Shown here: piece after piece, positions 1 through 7,358 of the stretch | Layout of the letters: the number at the start of each line of letters is the position of its first letter | How positions within the stretch are numbered: the stretch's first letter is position 1 | From: Bdellovibrionales bacterium | GTDB lineage: Bacteria > Bdellovibrionota > Bdellovibrionia > Bdellovibrionales > UBA1609 | Length of the DNA: 22,690 nucleotides | Assembly: GCA_026713205.1 (NCBI GenBank) | Contig: JAPOOY010000220.1 | Location: forward strand, 1-22,690 | Direction: 5' to 3' | Translations under genes and position numbers: made by a program | The notes under the pieces: model-generated | The model's input: only the letters and a program-made list of their open reading frames with translations | Databases searched by the model: none | What the model was told of the DNA's origin: nothing

Positions 1-814
1 CAGCCTTTCTCACAGCTGAAGTAAGCTCTTGATCTGACCCCTGACAATTGTCATACTCTCTTTGAGCCTCATTTAACTTGTTTTCAGCATACGCTTTGTT
101 TCTTAAAGCTGTATCGTATGCATCCATAGCCGCCTTATTGTCTGTATCCTCCACAGCATCAATAAAGGCTTCCACCACACTGGTTACGCTATCAAAACTA
201 CTTGAGAGGCTACCGGAAAGACTTGAATGTGCTTCATATTCTGTCTTGGCGGTTTTGCATCTAGCTAATGTATCCTCTTCACAATCTTCCTTTATTTTAT
301 TAAGACTGAGCTTTAAAGTGGTTTTATCCGCTGTGTCTATATCTGTATCTTCATCAATCTCATCCTTAAAATCATCCACCTCTGAAGTAATGTCTGATTT
401 CCTCTGAACTATGACATTTTGAAACTGCCGTTTTGTCTTTTCTGCGGCCGTATATGCTTTAAGTTCCTCCTTATAGTTCTCCTTTGCCTCTCTTAAATTT
501 TCTTCAAAAATAACGCAAGACTGTTGTGGCTGCAGACTCGCTGTTACGCCAGCCTCTCTTAAAGCGTCTTCCGCCGTATCCAGATCATTATAAGCATCTT
601 CAAGATCATCCTCTGCATCGTCAATGTCATCATACAGTCGATCACATTTCTTATCTCTACGGTCATCAAGCTCCCTTTCCCTTCTCGTTAATCTCAAATC
701 TCCTTCATCATCACGATAAACACGATCCTCTGTTCTAAAAGGTTCCCTGGGTGGAGGTTGAATCGGAGGCTGAGGTTGACAGCCAAACAAGAAAAATAAC
801 AGCAAAAAAATCAT
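1..814 (-). CDS. Putative helical lipoprotein, N-terminal part (cut by window edge)
   Basis: The frame is open from the ATG at 814 down to base 2 (271 codons) and runs off the window, so the C-terminus is missing. The first 12 residues, MIFLLLFFLFGC, form a very short lipoprotein signal peptide with lipobox LFGC and lipidated Cys12, followed by a proline-rich linker (QPQPPIQPPPRE). The rest is strongly charged (runs of Asp, Glu, Arg, Lys) with heptad-like spacing of Ala and Leu, suggesting long helices or a coiled coil exported to the envelope. Cysteines are scattered (for example DKKCDRL, IKEDCEED, LARCKTA, YDNCQGS). An in-frame TAA lies a short way upstream, so the start cannot move far; the signal peptide has no positively charged n-region, which is odd. 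I do not recognise a family and propose no function beyond an anchored envelope protein. Confidence 0.75.
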   Translation of the reverse strand, partial: MIFLLLFFLFGCQPQPPIQPPPREPFRTEDRVYRDDEGDLRLTRRERELDDRRDKKCDRLYDDIDDAEDDLEDAYNDLDTAEDALREAGVTASLQPQQSCVIFEENLREAKENYKEELKAYTAAEKTKRQFQNVIVQRKSDITSEVDDFKDEIDEDTDIDTADKTTLKLSLNKIKEDCEEDTLARCKTAKTEYEAHSSLSGSLSSSFDSVTSVVEAFIDAVEDTDNKAAMDAYDTALRNKAYAENKLNEAQREYDNCQGSDQELTSAVRKA

Positions 815-1015
815 GTTATTTGCTTTATCGGCGATTTCCCAAAAACCTTAAAATTTCTGAAAAAAGGGGTTTTAGGCGCAAATTTCCTAAATTTCTTTAT
901 TTTTCCCCCTTTTTTAACAAACCCACTCAATGATGAGACTTATCAAGGCCTTTCCCCGTGGCTTGCTATGAAATTTTCCGATATTTTATCCGCTGTTCAA
1001 AAGTGAAAATCACTC

Positions 1016-2311
1016 TTAAAGTGTTTGGATTATTCTTTGAGCGAGTTCTTTGTAATCCGGATCTACATAAATCCGATGAATTTGTCTATTCTGAAGTTTA
1101 AAAATGGCCTGCTCTTCAAAAAGAGTTTTACCTTTATCAGGACGCCAACCCTTAACAAACACACGATCTTTTTGGACTCGCCCTAAAATCGGCTGGAGGG
1201 AATGATCGGATGAATTAGCTGAAATGAAAGGCGCCCCTTCTGCAGAAAATTCTTTTTCAAAAACTTTTATCTGTTCCTCCTCATCTGTCATTCTGTTTGA
1301 ATCAGGAGAGAAGTAACTGATTTCATAAACTCTATGATAGGGCTTCTTATTTAATATGCGCGCGGCCCATTCATTTCCTTCAGACGATTTAAGTTTCTCA
1401 AAGAGAGAGCTATCTATAAATCGGGAGAAAGGCTCCACCTCACAGGGCAAAGTCCAAGGTTCTTTTTCATATTCTCTGTAATTAAAAAGCATCTTCTCAT
1501 ACACAACGGGTTTATGATGAAAGTAAACGGTTAAATGCATATGATGACGGCCAAGAAGAAAACTTTCCGCTGTCCAAAGAGCTTCACGGTTTAAGGCCAG
1601 ATAAATTTTATCTTCCACCTGATGAAAAGTGAAATGAGTGAGGAGCCAGTTGGAATCCACCCGGCCATAATTAACCCCGCAATAATAGGAATCCCTGTGA
1701 ATATAATCCATTCTATCCACATCCAAATCGGAACTGATAATCTGTCGCAAAATAGGAAGAAAATCCAAATCCCCTTCTCTAAAAAAATCTTCCGCGCCCG
1801 TGAGATTCGGATGAAGCAATCGTGCCAGCCAGAGAGGCTCCAATCCTGTGGATTGAATAATCTGTCTTAACTCTGAATCCATAATAAATTTTAAGGTGTA
1901 ATCTTCATGACGAGCCGGACGATCCTTTTCTAAAAATTTTTTTAGATTTAATTTCTTTAAAGACGGCATCAAAAACTCTGTTGTATGGCTTAACGGACCA
2001 TGTCCTATATCATGAAGAAGAGCCGCAAGTTTTAAAACTTTTCTAAACTGTTTCTTTTTCCCATCACTCAACGGGAGTTTGGCCTTTGAATTGGAAAAGA
2101 TGCTGTCAAAAGCCCGACCCGCCAAATGACAAACTCCTAAAGAATGTAAAAAGCGATTGCTCACCGCTCCCGGATAAGCATACTGAACGAAGCCTAATTG
2201 TTGGATAAATCTTAATCTTTGAAAATAGGGGTGCTCAATAACTTTTTGCTCATCCTCATCAAAATAAATATAGCCATGAAGGGGATCACAAACCTTATAC
2301 ATTAATTGCAT
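1016..2311 (-). CDS. HD-superfamily phosphohydrolase (SAMHD1/YwfO-like)
   Basis: 431 aa from the chosen start. It opens with MYKVCDPLHGYIYFDEDE and HPYFQRLRFIQQLG, the N-terminal signature of HD phosphohydrolases related to dGTPase/SAMHD1 and B. subtilis YwfO. Metal-binding motifs are visible: RFLHSLG (first His, about residue 56), LLHDIGHGPLSH (HD pair about 100-101, further His after it), and SSDLDVDRMDYIHRDS (final Asp, about 195-202). Family knowledge suggests hydrolysis of dNTPs or related nucleotides in the cytoplasm; the actual substrate is not readable. A 57-nt longer frame begins at an ATG at 2368, but the ATG at 2311 has AGGAGG nine bases upstream and starts directly at the conserved domain, so I prefer it. 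It follows the symporter gene by 86 bases on the same strand and may be co-transcribed. Confidence 0.88.
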   Translation of the reverse strand: MQLMYKVCDPLHGYIYFDEDEQKVIEHPYFQRLRFIQQLGFVQYAYPGAVSNRFLHSLGVCHLAGRAFDSIFSNSKAKLPLSDGKKKQFRKVLKLAALLHDIGHGPLSHTTEFLMPSLKKLNLKKFLEKDRPARHEDYTLKFIMDSELRQIIQSTGLEPLWLARLLHPNLTGAEDFFREGDLDFLPILRQIISSDLDVDRMDYIHRDSYYCGVNYGRVDSNWLLTHFTFHQVEDKIYLALNREALWTAESFLLGRHHMHLTVYFHHKPVVYEKMLFNYREYEKEPWTLPCEVEPFSRFIDSSLFEKLKSSEGNEWAARILNKKPYHRVYEISYFSPDSNRMTDEEEQIKVFEKEFSAEGAPFISANSSDHSLQPILGRVQKDRVFVKGWRPDKGKTLFEEQAIFKLQNRQIHRIYVDPDYKELAQRIIQTL

Positions 2312-2320
2312 CTTATTGGC

Positions 2321-2326
2321 CCTCCT
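2321..2326 (-). promoter_or_regulatory. Shine-Dalgarno AGGAGG deciding the start of the HD phosphohydrolase
   Basis: Perfect AGGAGG on the minus strand, nine bases before the ATG at 2311. The upstream alternative ATG at 2368 has GGAGGA touching the ATG with no spacing, which is unfavourable. Confidence 0.65.
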
Positions 2327-2397
2327 CTTTTTTATCAATCCTTTTAGATAAGCTTTATGAGGTTGCATTCCTCCAGTTTGAATTTTGATATCTTAAA

Positions 2398-4296
2398 CTA
2401 AATGATTTTCTTTACAAAGACTTTGCGATTTAAAAGAAGATACGCCTTTTTAAATGTGGCTTTAGAGCATCTCACCTGATGAATATCCTCCTTATGACAG
2501 GAGGCTAAGCGAAAGTGACCGGAACGAAGCCCGCCTAAGTACCATTTTTGATCGGCCATATAAATAATGTCATTTGTCTTTGCTTTCATAACATCCGCCG
2601 CTTCCTTGGAAACGGAAAGAAATCCTTGAGGAATTGTTTCATCTATTAACACCTCCAAATTCTTAACCTTCCTTCCAGGCGTTAAATTCGGTTCTCCCTG
2701 CTTAAAAAATTTCATGGAATGATCTAAGGTTCCCACAGTATAACCTTTAACCTGTTTCTCTGATGGTGGAGCCGTTAGAAAAGTCACTCCCACTCCTGTG
2801 ACCACGGCCACAACCATTCCAAAAAAAGCGCGAAGATAAATGGGATCTCCAGCCGGAGAGCTGTAAGCAAAGTCTCTTAGGGGATCAATCCATTCCGGGA
2901 AAAATAAGGTGAGAAAGCTCACCCCCGATCCAACTGTTAAAGCCACAAAAGCTCCTGAACCATTAAATCTTTTCCATAAAATACCCAGTATCAAAGTCAC
3001 CGCAATGGAAGGCATTAACATCATGATCCCTTTATAATGGATGGACATGAGGGTTCCTTTTTGTTTAAAAAACCATCCGGCCAAAAGCAGTCCCGCTAAA
3101 GTAAAAATAACGGACGCCACTCTCGCAGCTCTTAAATAGGTTTTTTCACTTGCGGAAGGTTTTATAAGAGGACGATAAATGTCATAAACACCAATGGCGG
3201 AGGAAGCGTTGATTAAGGTGTCAATGGTGGACATAAGAGCGGCCAGAAGGGCGGATAAAATAAGCCCTAAAAGAATAGGACTATGTTTTATCACCTGCCA
3301 AACCACCACAATAAAGGTGTGAAAGCTATTTTCAATTTCCAGGAGAGCGTAACCCTCTAAAGGGCCCCCTAAAGCCGCCTGTTTTATTAAGATGGCTTTG
3401 GCTATCCATCCCATACCTCCCACAGCCAGGGCTGAAAGGGGAAGAGTGATGAGAATGTTACAAATTCCGGCAAAACGAGCCTCATTTAAACTGCGAATAC
3501 TTAAAAAGCGCATCAAAAACCCCTGATTTAAAAATACAAAGGCCACTCCCGCCACTAAAGCATCCCCCCAAAACATTCCCACGGAATTAAAATGGGGATC
3601 CTCCCTAAAAGGAGCAAAGGGAATGCGATGGGAAAGGGGAAGATGGGACCAAAACTCCTCCATGCCACCCAAAGCATAAAGACCGCAGCCAAGGGCTAAA
3701 AAGCCTGCCGTATAAAGGAGAAACCCCTGAACAACATCCGTAAAAATGACCGCTGTTTGTCCGCCCAGGGTGACATAAAGACCTAAAAGCAAGGCAATAA
3801 CCGGTAAAGTAAAAAAAGGAGACAGACCAAACATTCCCTGAAGGGCCACTCCTATTGTGAAAAGATTATAGCCAATATAATAGAGCATATAGGCCAACAA
3901 AATTCCCACGGCAATATAACGGGAGGGGCGATTAAATCTCTTCTCAAAATATTCGGGAATGGATTTCAATCTGGAAAAATAAATGATGGGGAGCCATCCC
4001 AAAAAAAACAAAGGAAATATAAACCAATCATTCAAATAACCCAGGGTGCTGCTCATCCCTGTATTCAAACCCTGTTCCGCATATTTCAAATAACTGTAGG
4101 AACCAATTCCCGTAGCCACCATGCTAATAAGGGGAAGCCACCAGGCAAATCTTTGACCGCTAAAGAAAAATTCATTGATATTGGAACTGAATTTGGAAAA
4201 GTACACCCCAAAAAGGGTGATCATTGCGAAGTATCCCAGGATAAATAAAAATACGACAATCGTTGTTGTCTGAGAAATTTGAATTCCAAAATCCAT
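2398..4296 (-). CDS. Sodium:solute symporter (SSS family) with C-terminal soluble extension
   Basis: 632 aa. Residues 1-510 carry about 13 hydrophobic segments typical of the SSS (SGLT/PutP) family. Family features include FFFSGQRFAWWLPLISMVAT near 44-62, LGGQTAVIFTDVVQG near 177-191, and ALLAALMSTIDT near 349-360, the TM8 region that builds the Na2 sodium site in this fold. It should couple inward sodium flux to uptake of a small solute in the inner membrane; the substrate cannot be told. Residues about 515-632 form a non-membrane basic tail (LDHSMKFFKQGE ... IYMADQKWYLGGLRSGHF ... LLNRKVFVKK) that is not part of the minimal symporter. ATG start with AAGGT five bases upstream. Followed by the HD phosphohydrolase on the same strand. 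Confidence 0.9.
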   Translation of the reverse strand: MDFGIQISQTTTIVVFLFILGYFAMITLFGVYFSKFSSNINEFFFSGQRFAWWLPLISMVATGIGSYSYLKYAEQGLNTGMSSTLGYLNDWFIFPLFFLGWLPIIYFSRLKSIPEYFEKRFNRPSRYIAVGILLAYMLYYIGYNLFTIGVALQGMFGLSPFFTLPVIALLLGLYVTLGGQTAVIFTDVVQGFLLYTAGFLALGCGLYALGGMEEFWSHLPLSHRIPFAPFREDPHFNSVGMFWGDALVAGVAFVFLNQGFLMRFLSIRSLNEARFAGICNILITLPLSALAVGGMGWIAKAILIKQAALGGPLEGYALLEIENSFHTFIVVVWQVIKHSPILLGLILSALLAALMSTIDTLINASSAIGVYDIYRPLIKPSASEKTYLRAARVASVIFTLAGLLLAGWFFKQKGTLMSIHYKGIMMLMPSIAVTLILGILWKRFNGSGAFVALTVGSGVSFLTLFFPEWIDPLRDFAYSSPAGDPIYLRAFFGMVVAVVTGVGVTFLTAPPSEKQVKGYTVGTLDHSMKFFKQGEPNLTPGRKVKNLEVLIDETIPQGFLSVSKEAADVMKAKTNDIIYMADQKWYLGGLRSGHFRLASCHKEDIHQVRCSKATFKKAYLLLNRKVFVKKII

Positions 4297-4415
4297 ACTT
4301 ACCTTTGTGCCTCTTTTTATCCAGTCCGTTCGGAAAATTGCAATACTTATATCTTTGTAATCACAATTTATCAGATTAAATGTTGTCGTTGTCTATTGAA
4401 GCAATGAATCTTTGC

Positions 4416-4514
4416 GAAGAACAGGGTTCAAAAGTTCAGACATGCGTTTTGCTTCAGTGCAATTTTCAGTCGCTCCCGTGTCAAAGCCGAACTCTCTTTT
4501 GAACTCTGTTCTTC
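4416..4514. repeat. Palindromic repeat, 19-nt arms around a 61-nt core (copy 1)
   Basis: Left arm 4416-4434 and right arm 4496-4514 are reverse complements at 18 of 19 positions. Between them lies a 61-nt core (4435-4495) containing ACATGCGTTTTG and TGTCAAAGCCGAACTC, which recur at the same offsets in the copies at 6377-6495 and 21579-21699. The nested hairpin inside the core is more degenerate here than in the other two copies. The element overlaps the 3' end of the small ORF 4428-4667. Confidence 0.85.
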
Positions 4515-4667
4515 ATAAAAGGAGTCATATCCTCTTTTCATCCTAAAATTCAAATACAATTGGGATAAAGAAGTTTTTATTTCCTCAAATTTGAAATTTT
4601 TTAAGTGCGGCACAGGAAGCTGTCTTACAAATATTGTGGGCTTCCTTATAAAAATGTAATTCTTCAC
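4428..4667 (-). CDS. Small hypothetical ORF ending inside a palindromic repeat
   Basis: 79 aa, GTG start two bases after the stop of the upstream membrane ORF on the same strand. The N-terminal 50 residues (KNYIFIRKPTIFVRQLPVPH ... NFRMKRGYDSFY) are basic and without membrane segments. From about residue 51 onward (EEQSSKESSALTRER...ACLNF and the stop) the coding sequence lies within the palindromic repeat at 4416-4514. The original C-terminus may therefore have been replaced by repeat-encoded residues. No family recognised, no strong Shine-Dalgarno; it may not be a functional gene. Confidence 0.35.
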   Translation of the reverse strand: MKNYIFIRKPTIFVRQLPVPHLKNFKFEEIKTSLSQLYLNFRMKRGYDSFYEEQSSKESSALTRERLKIALKQNACLNF

Positions 4668-4669
4668 CT

Positions 4670-4984
4670 CTAACCTTTAAAGGGATAGGAAACGGCAAAC
4701 CATATCCAAAAGCCATGAAGAGCCATTCCATAGATCAAAGTGCCACATAACACAAACAACCAAAAAGTATCCTGTTTTCGTTTTTTTGGATTCCGGCTGG
4801 GAGAAAAAAAGATCCAAAATGTAGTGAAGGCAAAAAACAACACCCCAAGACCATAGGTGTAAAGATAACTAATCCAGGGACTTTGCTCTCCTAAAATTTC
4901 TGATAAGTAACGAGGCCAAAAATACACTGTTGCGAGAAACATAAATCCCAAAACAGCTTGTATTGAAATTTTTAAAATTTTCAC
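4670..4984 (-). CDS. Small membrane protein, three predicted TM segments, unknown function
   Basis: 104 aa, GTG start. Hydrophobic stretches at about residues 5-24 (ISIQAVLGFMFLATVYFWP), 40-62 (YLYTYGLGVLFFAFTTFWIFF) and 74-97 (FWLFVLCGTLIYGMALHGFWIW), separated by a basic loop NPKKRKQ. This is a credible integral membrane protein but I do not recognise a family. The start lacks a clear Shine-Dalgarno. The stop is two bases from the next small ORF, so the two could be translated together. A half-copy of the repeat family lies just upstream. Confidence 0.55.
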   Translation of the reverse strand: MKILKISIQAVLGFMFLATVYFWPRYLSEILGEQSPWISYLYTYGLGVLFFAFTTFWIFFSPSRNPKKRKQDTFWLFVLCGTLIYGMALHGFWIWFAVSYPFKG

Positions 4985-5051
4985 TTTTTTACTTGTATAA
5001 AAGTTTTCAATCTTTGAAAAGCTAAAAACAAAATGAAGCTGAAATTCCCTC

Positions 5052-5152
5052 TATACTTTTCCGGCTTGAAATTTTCCGGTTCTTCATAAGAAAAAAGGAT
5101 TACCCCTTTATAACAGATTCTAGGGGTCAAAAATTCAAACCCGATCGGTATA
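5052..5152. repeat. Half-copy of the palindromic repeat family (core and right arm missing)
   Basis: The left end starts at TATAC and continues CTTGAAATTTTCCGG then TTCTTCATAAGAA, as in the copies at 18939 and 21526. It then has an arm resembling the left arm of the 21579-21699 copy (ACAGATTCTAGGGGTC), reaches TCAAAAATTCAAAC, and jumps directly into the outer right end CCGATCGGTATA. The 61-nt core and right arm are absent. Both joined parts contain TTCAAAC, so recombination or slippage at that word could have made the deletion. Confidence 0.75.
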
Positions 5153-5195
5153 ACTGCTGATCATTTTTAACAAATTTAAAATTCCGGAGAAGAAA

Positions 5196-6275
5196 TTATT
5201 TAACACCCGAAAAGCCTTTAGGAGGCTGACGATAAACGATAACGGCCCAAATCCCTACAAATGCAAAACCTAAAACACTCAGCCACTGACCACGGGTTAG
5301 ACTTAAAAATTGATAACCTATATGTTCATCCGGCATTCGGAAAAACTCACTCATCACCCGAAAAACCATATAGGAAAAAAGCCAGGCCACAGAGACTAAT
5401 CCGGCTTTGCGAGGCTTAAGCCATAAAAGACTAACAACAAGAAGAGTCCCTAAACCTCCCATAAGGGCTTGATAAAGTTGAGAGGGATGCCGGAGAGAAA
5501 GTAAAGGTTCAAGGCTTGTTTGAACAGAGGGAGATGTGGAAAACTTTACTATTAAATGACATATATTGGAGACCTTATTTTGAAAAAGAGGCTCTTCAAT
5601 GGCGCGATACACCCATTCCCCCCATTCAGAAGAAGAAGGAATTTCTTTTATTTTAGCCGGAAGAGCCTTTTTCAATGCCGGTAAAACCGGATGGAGGGAG
5701 TTAAGCCGATCCTGCCAAGCGGACACATCGCTCTGCCAGAGAAAAAGTTCCGAGGGGAATTTCACTCCCAAGAAAGCCTTTGTTTGAATCACCCTGCCGT
5801 AAAGCTCTCCGTTGATAAAATTTGCAATGCGACCTAAAAAAATCCCTGTGGAACCACCCCACACCGACAAATCCGCTAAAGAAAAAAAAGAAACTTTATG
5901 CTTCCTGGAAAAAAGCCACAGGGCAACAATCAAACCAATAATTCCTCCATGACTGGCCATACCCCCTTCATAAATTTTAAAAACTCCCCAAAACGGAATC
6001 CGGGTATCAAAATCCACAAACAGCTCCGGTCTGTAAAAAATACAATATCCCACCCTTCCGCCAGCCACGGCCCCTATGGCGCCATAAGCTATAAGATCCC
6101 AAATCTTTTCCACAGGAAGAAAAAGGCGCCCTTTCTTTATAAACCAAACAGCAAAAACCCAGGTGGACACAGCTCCTAAAATATACGCCAGGGAATACCA
6201 ACGAAGGCCAAAGGTCTCTGTAATCTGTATCAGAAAGGGATCCAGAGTGTGATAATAAGTCCAATGAGCCATCAT
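5196..6275 (-). CDS. lgt: Prolipoprotein diacylglyceryl transferase
   Basis: Lgt moves diacylglycerol from phosphatidylglycerol to the lipobox cysteine of prolipoproteins in the inner membrane; this window encodes at least three likely substrates. Visible family motifs: MASHGGIIG (residues 106-114), LGRIANFINGELYGR (about 147-161, with the Arg and Asn of the Lgt signature), RHPSQLYQA (262-270) and SEFFRMPDEHIGY (309-321), plus several membrane segments. The protein is 359 aa, against about 260-300 for most Lgt proteins; the excess is an insertion at about residues 165-260, between ELYGR and RHPSQLY. That insert is largely hydrophilic (SAWQDRLNSLHPVLPALKKA). Start ATGATG; the first ATG is used, without a strong ribosome-binding site. 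Divergent from maf, with a repeat-filled gap between. Confidence 0.95.
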   Translation of the reverse strand: MMAHWTYYHTLDPFLIQITETFGLRWYSLAYILGAVSTWVFAVWFIKKGRLFLPVEKIWDLIAYGAIGAVAGGRVGYCIFYRPELFVDFDTRIPFWGVFKIYEGGMASHGGIIGLIVALWLFSRKHKVSFFSLADLSVWGGSTGIFLGRIANFINGELYGRVIQTKAFLGVKFPSELFLWQSDVSAWQDRLNSLHPVLPALKKALPAKIKEIPSSSEWGEWVYRAIEEPLFQNKVSNICHLIVKFSTSPSVQTSLEPLLSLRHPSQLYQALMGGLGTLLVVSLLWLKPRKAGLVSVAWLFSYMVFRVMSEFFRMPDEHIGYQFLSLTRGQWLSVLGFAFVGIWAVIVYRQPPKGFSGVK

Positions 6276-6344
6276 TTCTTGAACTTACTACTTAAATTTT
6301 TTCAAAACAAGCAAACTGCTTATGCGCTTGTCTTGGTTGAGTTC

Positions 6345-6618
6345 TGAGGTTTTTCAGATGAAAGAAAAATTACACCCTCCCTTAAGAGGATAGGGGGGTC
6401 AAAAGTTCAAACATGCGTTTTGCCACAGAGCGACTTTCAGTCGCTACTGTGTCAAAGCCGAACTCACTTTTGACCCCCCTATCCTCTTAAGGGAGAGCCA
6501 ACTTTATGTAAACGAAAAATCTCAAAATTCCTGTTTGAGCTTTTGAACCTCAGATACTCTCATGGAAAACTCATTTTATGTAAATAGAACCTCTCAAATC
6601 TCAAACCAAATCGGTATA
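6345..6618. repeat. Palindromic repeat with perfect 29-nt arms and nested outer end (copy 2)
   Basis: Arms 6377-6405 and 6467-6495 are perfect 29-nt reverse complements. They enclose the 61-nt core (6406-6466) that also occurs at 4435 and 21609. A second hairpin sits inside the core: CACAGAGCGACT / AGTCGCTACTGTG around the loop TTC. Weaker symmetry extends outward (GAGGTTTTTC on the left against the complement of GAAAAATCTC on the right). The right outer end CAAACCAAATCGGTATA (to 6618) matches the ends of other copies. The left outer boundary is uncertain. The element fills most of the 418-nt divergent gap between lgt and maf, in which I see no other gene. Confidence 0.85.
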
Positions 6619-6620
6619 AT
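6615..6620 (+). promoter_or_regulatory. Possible -10 box (TATAAT) at the repeat end, upstream of maf
   Basis: A perfect TATAAT is formed where the repeat end CGGTATA meets the flanking AT. No good -35 hexamer stands 17 bases upstream (TCTCAA). The same junction sequence CGGTATAAT faces the dioxygenase gene at 22648-22653. Promoter activity is inferred. Confidence 0.35.
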
Positions 6621-6668
6621 TTCAATTCAATAGGATAAATTCATGGATTTTAAAAGGAGAGCGTTATA

Positions 6669-6743
6669 ATGATTAAAATTGTTTGGAGCAAAAATGAAAA
6701 TTGTTTTAGCCAGTCAATCACCAGGAAGAAAGCTTCTGCTTAA
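6669..6743 (+). CDS. Possible short upstream ORF overlapping the maf start
   Basis: 24 codons from the ATG at 6669, with GGAG (6656-6659) nine bases upstream, a better-placed Shine-Dalgarno than that of maf. It reads through the maf start in another frame and stops at 6743. An even shorter frame, ATG 6643 to TAA 6669, ends on the A of this ATG (TAATG). It may be a translational leader or chance; the peptide (MIKIVWSKNENCF...) resembles nothing I know. Confidence 0.2.
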   Translation: MIKIVWSKNENCFSQSITRKKASA

Positions 6744-7278
6744 ACGAACAGGAATTCCCTTTGAAACTCTTGCTCCCTCTATTGATGAAGAAGCTTGTTT
6801 TAAGGAAATAAAAAATCCCACGGAATCCATTTGTCTTCATATCGCCCGCAAAAAAGCGGAAAAGATTTTTTCTGAAAAACCGGAAGCGGTTATTATCGCC
6901 TCTGATCAAATGGCCTTTTTTGAAGAACGCTTTTACGGCAAAGCGTATAATACGGAAAAAGCCATCCAGACCTTATCCCTGTTCCAGGGAAAAACCCATC
7001 AGCTGATCAATGGACTTTATATGAAATACAAAGACAAATCTTTTTCCCGCATAACCATCAATAAAATGAGTCTTCGTCCCCTGTCATTGAATCAAATTAA
7101 AGCCTATGTGCAAAGAGATCAGCCCCTGCACAGCGCGGGCTGTTATTATATTGACCAAACCGGTCTCAGCCTTTTTGAAAAAATAGAAAGTGAAGACTTT
7201 TCCTCCATTATCGGGCTTCCCATAATGGCTGTGGTGAATCAATTGATAAAATGGGGTTATCCCTATTTACAAAAATAA
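6694..7278 (+). CDS. maf: Maf-like nucleoside triphosphate pyrophosphatase
   Basis: 194 aa. Maf proteins hydrolyse non-canonical or modified dNTP/NTPs (dTTP, UTP, m7GTP or methylated pyrimidines by subfamily) to monophosphates. Visible motifs: KIVLASQSPGRKLLL at the N-terminus (family ASxSPRR; here Gly-Arg replaces Arg-Arg), ASDQMAFFEERFYGKA with the catalytic-region Asp, FQGKTHQLINGLY, and SAGCYYIDQTGLSLFEKI then FSSIIGLPI at the C-terminal end. A TTG at 6679 extends the frame by five codons, but the ATG at 6694 has GGAG six bases upstream and begins exactly at the domain. Converges with dut across an 80-nt gap. Which Maf subfamily (YhdE or YceF type) I cannot say. Confidence 0.88.
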   Translation: MKIVLASQSPGRKLLLKRTGIPFETLAPSIDEEACFKEIKNPTESICLHIARKKAEKIFSEKPEAVIIASDQMAFFEERFYGKAYNTEKAIQTLSLFQGKTHQLINGLYMKYKDKSFSRITINKMSLRPLSLNQIKAYVQRDQPLHSAGCYYIDQTGLSLFEKIESEDFSSIIGLPIMAVVNQLIKWGYPYLQK

Positions 7279-7358
7279 TCCTCTCTCATTTGCCGCCGCA
7301 GGATTCAGTTTAAAATTTTACTGTAGAAATTTTTAGAAAATTTGAGTGGTGGTGTTTT

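Noticed and set aside
78..738. Plus-strand frames at 78-407 and 526-738
   Set aside because: They are shadows of the minus-strand lipoprotein gene, which is open through the window edge.
1002..1014. AGTGA-AAA-TCACT hairpin just past the HD phosphohydrolase stop
   Set aside because: A five-base stem with only TTTT after it on the minus strand is too weak to call a terminator.
6395..6466. A reading frame across the 61-nt core, minus strand, open in all three copies (EFGFDTVATESRS / EFGFDTDAAISRF / EFGFDTGATENCT, then AKRM)
   Set aside because: The changes alter amino acids freely and fall mainly in the nested hairpin, where they keep base pairing. That favours structure over coding, and no start codon or ribosome-binding site is shared.
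7327..7343. AT-rich palindrome AAATTTTTAGAAAATTT between maf and dut as a shared terminator
   Set aside because: No G+C stem and no clear U-run; not enough to call.
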